From contig NZ_CADIKI010000002.1 of assembly GCF_902859935.1 (NCBI RefSeq), positions 496,001 to 560,000 of the forward strand: a stretch of 64,000 nucleotides of DNA, read 5' to 3'. This DNA is from Paraburkholderia fynbosensis (GTDB taxonomy: Bacteria > Pseudomonadota > Gammaproteobacteria > Burkholderiales > Burkholderiaceae). Shown here piece by piece: positions 19,580-29,496 of the stretch (position 1 is the first letter of the stretch; the number at the start of each line of letters is the position of its first letter). The notes under the pieces are model-generated. The model searched no databases, was not told the origin of the DNA, and was given only the letters and a program-made list of their open reading frames with translations. Made by a program: the position numbers and the translations under genes.

Positions 19580-19694
19580 ACAGGGCGGCGCGGGGTGTCC
19601 GCGCGGCCGGTTGCGCTTTTGCGTGCGGCCTGACGCGTTCGTGTCGCGTGAGGCCGTGGGGTCGATTCATTCCGGTCATTCTATTGCGGTTGTT

Positions 19695-22124
19695 TCAGGC
19701 CGTCGCGCCGGTGCTCGTCTGCGTGGCGGATTGTTCGGCCGCATAAGCGGACTGCAACGCGTCCAGCGCATCGAGTATTGCTTCGGGCGTGGCCGGCGCG
19801 CGTAACGGTGGAGCAGGTTGCGCGCCTGGCACGGCCGCCGCGATCGCGTCGCGAATCGCAAGGAACACCGAAAACGGCAGCAGAAGCGGCGGCTCGCCGA
19901 CAGCCTTCGAGCGGAACACGGTCGGCTCCGCGTTCTGGTTCTGATAGAGCTGCACATAGAACGCGGCGGGCGTGTCGCTGACGGCGGGAATCTTGTACGT
20001 GGACGGCGCGTGCGTCATCAGCCGGCCATCGCGGTTCCACCACAGTTCCTCTGTGGTGAGCCAGCCCATGCCCTGAATGAAGCCGCCTTCCACCTGGCCG
20101 ATATCGATCGCCGGATTGATCGACTGCCCGGCATCGTGCAGCACGTCCGCGCGCAGCAGTTTCCATTCGCCGGTCAGTGTGTCGATCACGACTTCGGACA
20201 CCGCCGCGCCATACGCGAAGTAATAGAACGGATGGCCGGTCAGCGTCTTCGCATCCCAGTGCACTTTCGGCGTCGTGTAGAAACCGTCCGACCACAATTG
20301 CACGCGCGCGAGATACGCCGCGCCGACCAGTTGTTCGAAGGGCATTGCGCCGCCGTTCACCGACACCGTGCTATTGGCGAATTGCACGTCTTGTGCATTG
20401 CCGCCGAGCTGTTTCGCCGCGAGTTCGGCGAGCCGCGCGCGAATCGTGTGCGCCGCCGCTTCGGCCGCTTTGCCGTTCAGATCGCTGCCGGTCGACGCCG
20501 CGGTCGCCGACGTATTCGCGACTTTGGACGTATCCGTCGCCGTCACCCGCACGCGTGAGAGCGGCAAACCGAACTGATTCGCGACCACCTGCGCGACCTT
20601 CGTGTTGAGCCCCTGGCCCATCTCGGTGCCGCCGTGATTGACGAGCACCGAGCCGTCCTTGTACACGTGCACCAGCGCGCCGGCCTGGTTCAGAAACGGC
20701 ACGTTGAACGAGATGCCGAACTTGACCGGCGAAAACGCGATGCCGCGCTTGAGCACCGGACTGCTCGCGTTGAAGGCGGCGAGCGCCGCGCGCCGTGCGC
20801 GGTAGTCGCTGCTATCGAGCAGCGCGTCGGTCAGCGGCGCGATGATGTTGTCGGTGACGCGCTGCCCATACGGCGTCGTATCGCGTTCGCCGACGCCGTA
20901 GTAGTTGGCGAGACGCACGTCGAGCGGGTCGCGCTTCAACTGACGCGCGATGCCGTCGAGCATCACTTCCGTCACGAGCGCGCCTTGCGGTCCGCCGAAG
21001 CCGCGGAACGCGGTGTTCGATTGCGTGTTGGTCTTGCAGCACAGCGCGACGATATCGACGTCGCTGAGGTAGTACGCGTTGTCGACGTGGCACACGGCGC
21101 GCGTCGCGACCGCGCCCGACAGATCGGCCGAATAGCCCGCGCGCAAAGCGATTTCGACGCGCGCGCCGAGAATGCGGCCGCTGTCGTCGAAGCCCGCCTC
21201 GTACTCGTAGACCGCGTCGTGGCGCTTGCCGGTGATCATGAAATCGTCGTCGCGATCGGCGCGCAGCTTGACCGGACGGCGCAGCAGCTGCGCCGCCAAC
21301 GCCGCCACGCACGCGAACAGGGCCGACTGCGATTCCTTGCCGCCGAAGCCGCCGCCCATGCGCCGGCATTCGCACACCACGTTGTGCGCGGGCCAGTCGA
21401 GCATATGCGCGACCACCTGCTGCATTTCGCTCGGATGCTGCGTCGAACTGTAGACGAGCATGCCGTCCATTTCCTTCGGCACCGCGTAGGCGACCTGGCC
21501 TTCCAGATAAAACTGCTCCTGGCCGCCCACTTCGAACGTGCCGCTGATTCTGTGCGGCGCGGCGGCGATCTGCGCGTCGGGCTCGCCGCGTTTCAGATGC
21601 AGCGGCGGCAGCACGAACTGCTTCGCGGCCTTCGCTTCGGCGGGCGTGAGGATGGCTTCGAGCGGTTCGTAGCGGATCACGTCGTCGCTTTTTGCGAGCG
21701 CTGCCGCTCGGCGCGCCAGTTCGTGGCTCTCGGCAATGACCGCAAACACCGGCTGGCCGAGATACAGCACTTCGTCGACGGCGAGAATCGGGTCGTCGTG
21801 CAGCACCGGGCCGCAATTGTTTTCGCCGGGGATGTCCGCCGCGCTCAGCACCGCGATCACGCCGGGCGACTTCCTGAGCGCGTCCAGATCCATCGACACG
21901 ATCCGCGCGTGCGCATGGCGCGACAGGCCGAGCGCCGCGTGCAGCGTGCCTTGCAGTTCGGCGATGTCGTCCGTGTAGGTGGCTTCGCCGCTCACATGCA
22001 GTGCAGCCGATTCGTGCGGCAGGGACACGCCGATTGCGGCGTGGTTGTCGTGTTCACGCGCGGCGGCGTGCTTGCTCGCCAGCGTCCCGCCCGCGTGTTC
22101 GACGAAAGCATCGGTGCGGTTCAT
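19695..22124 (-). CDS. xdhB: Xanthine dehydrogenase molybdopterin-binding subunit XdhB
   Basis: 809 residues. GEATYTDDI begins the hammerhead domain. The cofactor-binding motifs RMGGGFGGKESQ and NTAFRGFGGPQGALV are present, and KAVGEPPLLLPF near the C-terminus carries the catalytic glutamate of the xanthine oxidase family. It oxidises hypoxanthine and xanthine to urate. The start overlaps the xdhA stop by one base (TGATG). The frame continues upstream to 22796, but that part lies inside xdhA. Confidence 0.96.
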   Translation of the reverse strand: MNRTDAFVEHAGGTLASKHAAAREHDNHAAIGVSLPHESAALHVSGEATYTDDIAELQGTLHAALGLSRHAHARIVSMDLDALRKSPGVIAVLSAADIPGENNCGPVLHDDPILAVDEVLYLGQPVFAVIAESHELARRAAALAKSDDVIRYEPLEAILTPAEAKAAKQFVLPPLHLKRGEPDAQIAAAPHRISGTFEVGGQEQFYLEGQVAYAVPKEMDGMLVYSSTQHPSEMQQVVAHMLDWPAHNVVCECRRMGGGFGGKESQSALFACVAALAAQLLRRPVKLRADRDDDFMITGKRHDAVYEYEAGFDDSGRILGARVEIALRAGYSADLSGAVATRAVCHVDNAYYLSDVDIVALCCKTNTQSNTAFRGFGGPQGALVTEVMLDGIARQLKRDPLDVRLANYYGVGERDTTPYGQRVTDNIIAPLTDALLDSSDYRARRAALAAFNASSPVLKRGIAFSPVKFGISFNVPFLNQAGALVHVYKDGSVLVNHGGTEMGQGLNTKVAQVVANQFGLPLSRVRVTATDTSKVANTSATAASTGSDLNGKAAEAAAHTIRARLAELAAKQLGGNAQDVQFANSTVSVNGGAMPFEQLVGAAYLARVQLWSDGFYTTPKVHWDAKTLTGHPFYYFAYGAAVSEVVIDTLTGEWKLLRADVLHDAGQSINPAIDIGQVEGGFIQGMGWLTTEELWWNRDGRLMTHAPSTYKIPAVSDTPAAFYVQLYQNQNAEPTVFRSKAVGEPPLLLPFSVFLAIRDAIAAAVPGAQPAPPLRAPATPEAILDALDALQSAYAAEQSATQTSTGATA

Positions 22125-23689
22125 CACAATGGCTCCTTCGCTGCGGCCGCATCCGGCACCGCCGCCACGCCTGACAGCGCGGCCGCGAAGCCGAACGCAT
22201 TCACGTCGAGCAGCGCGAGCGGCGCGTCCTGGCGCGTTTCGAGGTGAAAGCGCCACAGCAGGTTGCGCGCCACCTTCAGCCGGTAGGCGCTCGACGCGCG
22301 CATGTCGGTGAGCGGCTGATAATCGGCGACGAGTGCGTTCATCGCCTGCCGCGCGGTGCTTTCGTTCCAGGTTGCGCCGTTCAGCACGGCTTCGGTTTGC
22401 GCGGCGCGCTTCGGCGTGGCCGCCATGCCGCCGAAGGCGATGCGCGCGGTCTGAATCGCGCCGTCGGCGCCGAGGTGCAGGGCGAACGCAGCGCATACCG
22501 CCGAGATGTCCTGATCGTAGCGCTTCGACACCTTGTACGTGCGAAAGCGCAGGTTGCCCGCCGGGCGCGGCACGCGCAGCGCCGCGACGAATTCGCCGGC
22601 GGCGAGCGCGGTTTTCTGATAGCCGAGATAGAACGCGTCGAGCGGCAGCGTGCGGCGGGTCGGGCCGTGGCGCAGCACGACTTCTGCGCCGAGCGCGAGC
22701 AGCGCGGGCATCGAATCGCCGATCGGCGAGCCGTTCGCGACATTGCCGCCGAGCGTGCCGGCATTGCGGATCGGCAGCGACGCGAAGCGCGTCCACAGTT
22801 CGGCGAGTTCGGGATAGTCGACGGCGAGGGCCGCGTATGCGTCTTCGAGCGTGACGGCCGCGCCGATCGTCAGCGTCTGCGCATCACGTTCGATGGTTTT
22901 CAGTTCGGCGACGTTGCCGATGTACAGGATGTCGCCGAGATCGCGGAACTGCTTGGTGACCCATAGGCCGACGTCGGTGCTGCCGGCGAGTAGCCGTGCC
23001 TGAGGATGCGCGGCACGCAGCGTGGCGAACGCCTCGAGCGTGACCGGCGCGCGGAAGGTGGACGAGCCGAACGCCGCGCCGCGTGCATCGGGCGCGCCGT
23101 ATTCGAAGGTGTCGTGGCGTTGCAGATCGCGCAAGGTGTCCGCGATGGCGGCGCGGTCCAGCGTCACGCGCGGGTAGTGCGGATAGTCGAACATCTTCTG
23201 CGACGCCTCGACGATCGGCCGGTAGCCGGTGCAGCGGCACAGATTGCCGGACAACGCGGCGTTGATTTCATCGCGGGTGGGCAGGCCGGCGTCGGCGGGC
23301 TGGTTTTCGTAAAGCGCCCACATCGACATCACGAAGCCGGGTGTGCAGAAGCCGCATTGGGAACCGTGGCAATCGACCATGGCCTGTTGCACGGGGTGCA
23401 GCGCGCCGTCGGCGGCGCGCAGGTCTTCGACGGTGAAGAGCGCGCGGCCGTCCAGCGTGGGCAGGAACTGGATGCAGGCGTTGACCGCTTTGAGCGCGAG
23501 CGCACCGCGCGCGTCCAGTTCACCCACGACCACCGTACAGGCGCCGCAGTCGCCTTCCGCGCAACCTTCCTTGGTGCCGGTGCAAAACGCGTCCTCGCGC
23601 AGGTGCTGAAGCACGGTGCGCGTCGCCGGGACGCCCGCGACCTCGCGGACGGACCCCTGGTGATAGAAGCGGATGGTTTGCGTTGTCAT
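22124..23689 (-). CDS. xdhA: Xanthine dehydrogenase iron-sulfur/FAD subunit XdhA
   Basis: 521 residues. The N-terminal [2Fe-2S] domain has Cys motifs EGCAEGDCGACTVV; the second cluster domain has SQCGFCTPGF and NLCRCTGYRPI. The FAD-binding domain follows, with LLAGSTDVGLWVTK and RNAGTLGGNVANGSPIGD. It passes electrons from the XdhB molybdenum site to NAD+. ATG 23689 chosen because the family N-terminus begins just before TIRFYHQG; codons further upstream to 23782 do not resemble the family. Confidence 0.96.
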   Translation of the reverse strand: MTTQTIRFYHQGSVREVAGVPATRTVLQHLREDAFCTGTKEGCAEGDCGACTVVVGELDARGALALKAVNACIQFLPTLDGRALFTVEDLRAADGALHPVQQAMVDCHGSQCGFCTPGFVMSMWALYENQPADAGLPTRDEINAALSGNLCRCTGYRPIVEASQKMFDYPHYPRVTLDRAAIADTLRDLQRHDTFEYGAPDARGAAFGSSTFRAPVTLEAFATLRAAHPQARLLAGSTDVGLWVTKQFRDLGDILYIGNVAELKTIERDAQTLTIGAAVTLEDAYAALAVDYPELAELWTRFASLPIRNAGTLGGNVANGSPIGDSMPALLALGAEVVLRHGPTRRTLPLDAFYLGYQKTALAAGEFVAALRVPRPAGNLRFRTYKVSKRYDQDISAVCAAFALHLGADGAIQTARIAFGGMAATPKRAAQTEAVLNGATWNESTARQAMNALVADYQPLTDMRASSAYRLKVARNLLWRFHLETRQDAPLALLDVNAFGFAAALSGVAAVPDAAAAKEPL

Positions 23690-24065
23690 GGCGAATCCGA
23701 AAGACAGTGCGGACCGGGCGCGCGTTACGCATGGGGTCGCCAAAGCCGGCCTCGCGCACGTAGATCGCCATCCAGGTCCCAAGATAGCATTACCGCGGCC
23801 CGAAAATATTTCCCATGTCGCATGAAGCTTATTCGGCGGTGGTCATGAGCGGTCCGTCGCCTCAGTACGATTCGCGCGGCGACGGGAAGTTGCGCGGGCG
23901 GGCGGGATTGGGCAAAAGCCGGACGGGAGCGTGTGGGCGGGTGCTTGCCCGGGCGCTTGCCGGTTATTGCCGGGTCTTTGGTAGGTCATTGCGGCGTTGG
24001 TGCCGCGGTTTTTGCCGATTCATTGCCGGGCATCGCAAAGACGCTCGCACAAGCCACGCGGACGC
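23690..24065. other. Intergenic region upstream of xdhA
   Basis: About 375 bases between the start of xdhA and the dsbB terminator. No convincing gene, RNA or clear operator was found. It should contain the promoter of the purine-degradation operon. Confidence 0.5.
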
Positions 24066-24113
24066 AAAAACGCCGGCCTTCGGCCGCCGCGAACGGCGAT
24101 GCGAAGTCCGGCG
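24066..24113 (-). terminator. Rho-independent terminator of dsbB
   Basis: On the minus strand CGCCGGACTTCG pairs with CGAAGGCCGGCG (11 of 12 positions) and is followed by TTTTT. It lies 30 bases after the dsbB stop. Confidence 0.8.
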
Positions 24114-24143
24114 TGGTGTCGGGACAGGAAGGGGGAAGCGCGT

Positions 24144-24698
<555 letters not shown>

Positions 24699-24740
24699 CT
24701 AGCGCGAACCCCTGCCCCGACGCTTATCGCACTATTGCGT

Positions 24741-24772
24741 CCGCTGGGCCGCTGGGCCGCTGGGCCGCTGGG
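24741..24772. repeat. Four tandem copies of CCGCTGGG
   Basis: An exact 8-bp unit repeated four times in the gap between the amidase stop and the dsbB start. No role is evident. Confidence 0.8.
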
Positions 24773-24813
24773 CCTCCTAGCCGCCCGGCATCGCACTCGC
24801 CGCCCCCTCCCGC

Positions 24814-26193
24814 TCAACGAATCGCGTTGAGCACCGCCTGCGCGCCGCGCCCGATCGCCAGCAGCGCATCGTCGGCGTGCAGCGCGCCCGCCAGCATCAG
24901 CCCGACCGGCGCGTCGCCGCGCAGATGGCAGGGCAGCGACAGCGCACAGGTATCGAGGAAGTTGAACACGCTCGGGTTGCGCAGGATCAGCGCATTGGTG
25001 CGGCCAAAGGTGTCGTCGTCGTGGATCAGGTCTGCCACGCGCGGTGGCAGCACCGGCACGGTCGGCGCGACCACAGCGTCAAAGCGCTGCCACAGCGTGC
25101 GCGCGGCTTCGTCGAGCATCGCTTCGCGTTCGGCGAGCAGGTCCAGATAGTCGACGGCGCTGGCCGGCTGGCCTTTGAGAATGCGCGTGAGCACGCGCGG
25201 GTCGTATTGCTCGCGATGCTTGTCGAGCAGCGGCCGATGCCACGCATACGCTTCGATCGGCGAGAAGCCGAAGCGGTTGATTTCGGGCAAGCGGTCGAGC
25301 GGCGCGAAACGCACTTCGCTGACGATCGCGCCGGCCGCTTCGAGGTGCTTGAGCGCGGTGTCGATCGCGGCGGCGACCGCCGGCTCGACGCCGTCGGTGA
25401 CGAAGTTCGTCAGCACGCCGAGGCGCACGCCTTCGAGCGGCCGCGCGGCCGGAATGCGCGGCTCCAACCCGGCCAGCATCCGGTCGACCAGCGCGCAGCA
25501 CGCGACCGACACGCCGATCGGCCCGAACGAATCGAGCGTCGTCGAGAGCGGCACGCCGCCCTGCTTCGGGATGCGCGAGGCAGTCGGCTTGAAGCCGGTC
25601 AGGCCGCACAGGGCGGCCGGGATGCGGATCGAGCCGCCGGTGTCGGTGCCGAGCGCGATGGCCGCCATGCCGTCGGCAACCGAGGCCGCCGCGCCCGACG
25701 ACGAGCCGCCCGAAATGCGCTCGTCGCCTTTCACGTTGCGCCGGTACGGCGAGAGCGGATTGCCGTAGTGCGGATTCAGGCCGAGTCCGGAAAACGCGAA
25801 CTCGCTCATGTTGGTGCGACCGACGATCACCGCGCCGGCCCGCTTCAAACGCGCGACCGCGACGGCGTCGGTTTTCGCGGGCGGGGCGTCGGCGAGCACG
25901 ACGGAGCCCGCGCGGGTCGGCTGGCCTTCGATGTCGAACAGGTCCTTGACCGACACCGGAATCCCGGCGAGCGGCGAGAGCACGGTGCCGGCTGCGCGCA
26001 GGCGGTCATGCGCGTCGGCGGCGGCGCGGGCGCTGCCGGCGTCGACGTGCATGAAGGCGGCCGCGCCCTGGCCGGCCGGATCTTCGATCCGTTCGAGCGC
26101 GGTTTCGACGAGCGCGCGGCTCGTGGTGCGTCCGGCGGCGAGGTCGGCGGCAAGCTGGGCTAGCGGCGGGAAGGACGTGAATTCAGTGGCCAT
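24814..26193 (-). CDS. Amidase signature family hydrolase
   Basis: 459 residues. The Ser-cisSer-Lys triad is visible: Lys in PVSVKDLFDI near residue 82, the cis-Ser in GGSSSGAAASVADG and the nucleophile Ser in GTDTGGSIRIPAALCG. Family members hydrolyse amides such as aryl or malonyl amides; the substrate cannot be read from sequence. It follows a GntR regulator, an MFS carrier and a DUF2848 gene on the same strand, suggesting uptake and hydrolysis of an amide or acid. Confidence 0.9.
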   Translation of the reverse strand: MATEFTSFPPLAQLAADLAAGRTTSRALVETALERIEDPAGQGAAAFMHVDAGSARAAADAHDRLRAAGTVLSPLAGIPVSVKDLFDIEGQPTRAGSVVLADAPPAKTDAVAVARLKRAGAVIVGRTNMSEFAFSGLGLNPHYGNPLSPYRRNVKGDERISGGSSSGAAASVADGMAAIALGTDTGGSIRIPAALCGLTGFKPTASRIPKQGGVPLSTTLDSFGPIGVSVACCALVDRMLAGLEPRIPAARPLEGVRLGVLTNFVTDGVEPAVAAAIDTALKHLEAAGAIVSEVRFAPLDRLPEINRFGFSPIEAYAWHRPLLDKHREQYDPRVLTRILKGQPASAVDYLDLLAEREAMLDEAARTLWQRFDAVVAPTVPVLPPRVADLIHDDDTFGRTNALILRNPSVFNFLDTCALSLPCHLRGDAPVGLMLAGALHADDALLAIGRGAQAVLNAIR

Positions 26194-26337
26194 GATGTCG
26201 GTGAGAATCCGGTTGAACCGGGCGAAGCCGGTTGATCAAGGGATGCGGCAGGTGAAGGTGGCTAATGAAGAGGGCAAACAGGTGTGCGCTTGAAAACGGT
26301 CGCCGTGACGCACCGTGATGCGTGCGCCCCGGATGCT

Positions 26338-27018
26338 TCAGATGCGGTTGAAGAGCGTCGCGCGGAACGCCTCGATATGCTTCTGCACCGATCGACGCGC
26401 GCCTTCGGCATCGCGCTCGCGCAGCAGCCGGAACAGTTCGAGATGTTCTTCATGGACATCTTCGAGATGATGCGGCTCGGACAGCGAAATGAACCAGAAG
26501 CGCAGCGAGCGCTCATGCAACCCGCGCAGGATGTCGGCGAGCACCGGGTTGCGCGAGGCGGCCGAGACGGTCAGATGAAATTCGCGGTCGATGTCCATCA
26601 TCCCTTCGACGTCGTGTGCGGCGACGCACACCGACGAGCGGTCCAGCAGCGCCTGCATCGCGTCGTAGTCGTGCTGCTGCGCGTGGCGCGCGGCGAGTTC
26701 GACGCAGTAGCTTTCGTTGACGAGACGCACGTCGATGATCGCCAGCACGTCGTCGAGCGAAACCGGCCGGACCATGATGCCCTTTCTCGGCATGATGGTC
26801 AGCATGCCTTCGTGCACGAGGCGGTGCAGCGCCTGGTGGACCGGCGTTCTACCGATCCCGGTCAGCGCCATCAGTTCCGCTTCGTTGAGCACCTCGCTCG
26901 GCCGCAGCCGCATCGTGATGATCTCGCGCTTGACGAACGCATACGCCTGTTCGGCGAGGCTCGCGGCGGCGCTCGCACGGGTGGGCGGGGAAGGGCGGGC
27001 AATTTGCTGGAGCGTCAT
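26338..27018 (-). CDS. GntR family regulator, FCD subfamily
   Basis: 226 residues. The winged helix N-terminal domain has LNEAELMALTGIGRTPVHQALHRLVHEGML near residues 43-72. The C-terminal FCD domain carries DREFHLTVS and the HEEHLELF region, which in this family supply metal and effector contacts. It probably controls the adjacent carrier, amidase and DUF2848 genes in response to their substrate. ATG 27018 is chosen; the longer frame to 27159 has non-family sequence. Confidence 0.9.
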   Translation of the reverse strand: MTLQQIARPSPPTRASAAASLAEQAYAFVKREIITMRLRPSEVLNEAELMALTGIGRTPVHQALHRLVHEGMLTIMPRKGIMVRPVSLDDVLAIIDVRLVNESYCVELAARHAQQHDYDAMQALLDRSSVCVAAHDVEGMMDIDREFHLTVSAASRNPVLADILRGLHERSLRFWFISLSEPHHLEDVHEEHLELFRLLRERDAEGARRSVQKHIEAFRATLFNRI

Positions 27019-27251
27019 GGGTCGAGCGAGCGGGCGGTGTCGTCCGCATTGTAGTGCAAGGTTTTGCGCGCACGGGGCGCGCGGTGCGCATGGATGTCGA
27101 GCTGCGCGGACATCGCCGCGATCGTGCTCCGGGGGCGGGCCGGATGCGCACCAGACCACGTGTGCTGCGCGTCATCCGTCACGCCCCTGCGCCACGCATC
27201 TGTGTCGCTCTTTGCGCCGCAAACTCGATTCCGGCGCGCTTCATGCCGGGC

Positions 27252-28592
27252 TCACGCACGCCCCGGCGCAACCTGCGCCGCATGCCGCACCTTCACGCGC
27301 GGCATCATCAACGTGACCAGCCCGCCCACGGTCAGCGCCCCCGCGATCAGCACCAGTCCGAACGTCACGCTATGCGTCGCGTCCTTGACGATGCCGAGCA
27401 CGTACGGGCTCACATAGCCCGCGAGGTTCGCGATCGAGTTGATGACCGCGATCCCCGCGACGGCCGCCGTGCCTTGCAGGGCAGTCGTCGACATCGACCA
27501 GAAGATGCCGAAGCCCGCGAGGATGCCGATATACGCGATCGAGAGGCCGGTGACGGCGAGCGGAATCGAGTTGGTCACCGATGCGCTGCCAAGCAACCCC
27601 GCCGCGCCGATGAAGCAGCATATCGCGTAGTGCCAGCGCCTCTCGCCGGTGATGTCCGACGAACGGCCGATCAGGATCATGCCGATGCCGGCGGCCAGAT
27701 ACGGAATCGCGGTGACGAAGCCGTTGGTGACGAGGTTCGTCACGCCGAGATCCTTGACGATCTGCGGCAGCCAGAACGAGAAGCCCGCGTTGCCGGTGAC
27801 GAGGCAGAAGTAGATCAGCGTCAGCAGCCAGAAACGGCCCGAGCGCAACGCGACCGCGAGACTGTGCTCGGCGCCGGCCGCCGTGGCCGCGCTGTTTTCC
27901 CGCGCGAGGCGGCTCGTGATCACGCGCTTTTCGTCGGCGCTGAGCCACGCGGCTTCGGTGGGCGTGTTGCGCAGGACGGCGAGCGCCCAGAAGCCCGCGA
28001 GAATCGACGGAATGCCTTCGATCAGGAACATCCACTGCCAGCCGCGCAAGCCGTGCGCGTCATGCAGCGCCGACATCAGAAAGCCCGACAAAGGCGCGCC
28101 GATAATGCCCGCCACCGGAATGGCCGCCATGAACACGGCGACCATTCGTGCGCGCCGGTCGGACGGAAACCAGAAGGTCAGATACAGCACCACGCCCGGC
28201 ACCAGCCCGGCTTCGGCCACGCCGAGGAAAAAGCGCAGCACGTAGAACATCGTTTCGCTGTGCACGAACATCATCAGGCACGACAGCAGGCCCCACAGCA
28301 TCGTGATGCGGGCGATCGTGGCGCGCGCGCCGAACTTCTTCAGCAGCAGGTTGCTCGGCACTTCGAACACGAAGTAGCCGAAGAAAAAGATCCCCGCGCC
28401 GAGTCCGTACGCCGCGTTCGACAACCCGAGGTCGCCGGTGAACTGCAGCTTCGCGTAACCGATGTTGACGCGATCCAGATACGACAGCACATAGACGAGA
28501 AACAGGAACGGCATGATGCGCCAGGTGATCTTGCGCAGCGCGGTGGCTTCGAGCAGCGCGTCGGCATTGACGGCGGGCGATGGGGAGCTCAT
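27252..28592 (-). CDS. MFS transporter, anion:cation symporter family
   Basis: 446 residues, 12 predicted membrane segments. VLSYLDRVNIGYAKLQF in segment 1 and RFFLGVAEAGLVPGVVLYLTFWFP in segment 4 are the signatures of the ACS group, which takes up organic anions such as tartrate, phthalate or glucarate. The stop of the DUF2848 gene is 7 bases upstream, so the two are likely one transcript. Confidence 0.9.
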   Translation of the reverse strand: MSSPSPAVNADALLEATALRKITWRIMPFLFLVYVLSYLDRVNIGYAKLQFTGDLGLSNAAYGLGAGIFFFGYFVFEVPSNLLLKKFGARATIARITMLWGLLSCLMMFVHSETMFYVLRFFLGVAEAGLVPGVVLYLTFWFPSDRRARMVAVFMAAIPVAGIIGAPLSGFLMSALHDAHGLRGWQWMFLIEGIPSILAGFWALAVLRNTPTEAAWLSADEKRVITSRLARENSAATAAGAEHSLAVALRSGRFWLLTLIYFCLVTGNAGFSFWLPQIVKDLGVTNLVTNGFVTAIPYLAAGIGMILIGRSSDITGERRWHYAICCFIGAAGLLGSASVTNSIPLAVTGLSIAYIGILAGFGIFWSMSTTALQGTAAVAGIAVINSIANLAGYVSPYVLGIVKDATHSVTFGLVLIAGALTVGGLVTLMMPRVKVRHAAQVAPGRA

Positions 28593-28599
28593 GCGTGCC

Positions 28600-29286
28600 T
28601 CATTCGACGATAGGTAGCGCGCGCACGCGATAGGCGTGGCGCAGCGTGCGGTTCAGGATGGGGTCGTGCAGTTCGAGTTCGAGCGCATCGCCATCGGCCA
28701 TCCCGACGATACCGCCTTGCACCGCCAGCGTGCCGCAGAACATCGCCGCGCCGGCGGCGAGCGGCGCGCGAGCGAGCAACTCGGCGGCCGGCAGCAGCGA
28801 TGCGACGCTGCCTTGCTGATAGACGCGCCGCTCGCCGTTCGCGACGGCATACGCGCGCATTTCCAACTGGTCCCAGTGGCCGGCGACGTCGTCGAAACGC
28901 CACGCGTCGCGCGCGAGCGGTTTCGGGCAGACCTGCTTGGAGACGGTCACGCCGTACGCCTCCACCTCGCGGTCGGTGTGGTCGGAGCCGATCGTGACGA
29001 GCAAGCCCGCTGGCGTTTGCAGCAGCACACACTCGGCTTCGCCGCTGGACTTCACGCCGACCACGTCGATCTGCTCGGCCTGCGTCAGCAGTTCTGCACC
29101 GAGCCGATAGAAGCACGGCGTGGTGGACGGCCGCTTCACGCCGAGTTCGGCCAGTTCTGCAATGTGATGCTCGATGGCCGCCTGATCGCGCCCGGCCCAC
29201 CCGGCGATGGTCAGACGGCTCACCTCGACCTGCTCCGCACGGCTCTGGCCGGCGCGGTCTGCAACATGGAAAGACAACGGCTGCAT
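28600..29286 (-). CDS. DUF2848 family protein
   Basis: 228 residues. LTIAGWAGRDQAAIEHHIAEL, VGVKSSGEAECVLL and IGSDHTDREVEAYGVTVSKQ are typical of DUF2848 proteins, which I understand resemble the fumarylacetoacetase fold. Function is not established. First gene of the group DUF2848-MFS-GntR-amidase. ATG 29286 is preferred; the preceding in-frame TTG at 29289 is possible. Confidence 0.85.
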   Translation of the reverse strand: MQPLSFHVADRAGQSRAEQVEVSRLTIAGWAGRDQAAIEHHIAELAELGVKRPSTTPCFYRLGAELLTQAEQIDVVGVKSSGEAECVLLQTPAGLLVTIGSDHTDREVEAYGVTVSKQVCPKPLARDAWRFDDVAGHWDQLEMRAYAVANGERRVYQQGSVASLLPAAELLARAPLAAGAAMFCGTLAVQGGIVGMADGDALELELHDPILNRTLRHAYRVRALPIVE

Positions 29287-29496
29287 CAATCGGCTCCAAG
29301 GGAAAATATGCGGCAGATATTATTGTGATATTTCACACAAGTCCAGCGTGTCAAAAATATTCCGGCTGACGCTGCGCGCAACGGGTGCGATATTCCTGGG
29401 AGAATCCCAAGCCCTTCGGCCTTTTGCGCGATCGGGCGGTGCGGACGCGGCTGGTACACTGCCTCTTTGAGATTACTTTTTGTAAGGGACGCATCC
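29287..29496. promoter_or_regulatory. Divergent AT-rich control region
   Basis: Between the DUF2848 group and the antiporter gene. The stretch 29303-29340 is AT-rich and includes AATAT-N7-ATATT and two GATATT direct repeats, plausible operator elements for the GntR regulator. No exact FCD-type consensus was recognised. Confidence 0.35.

Noticed and set aside
20634..22247. 537-residue open frame on the plus strand
   Set aside because: Antisense to xdhB with typical shadow composition.
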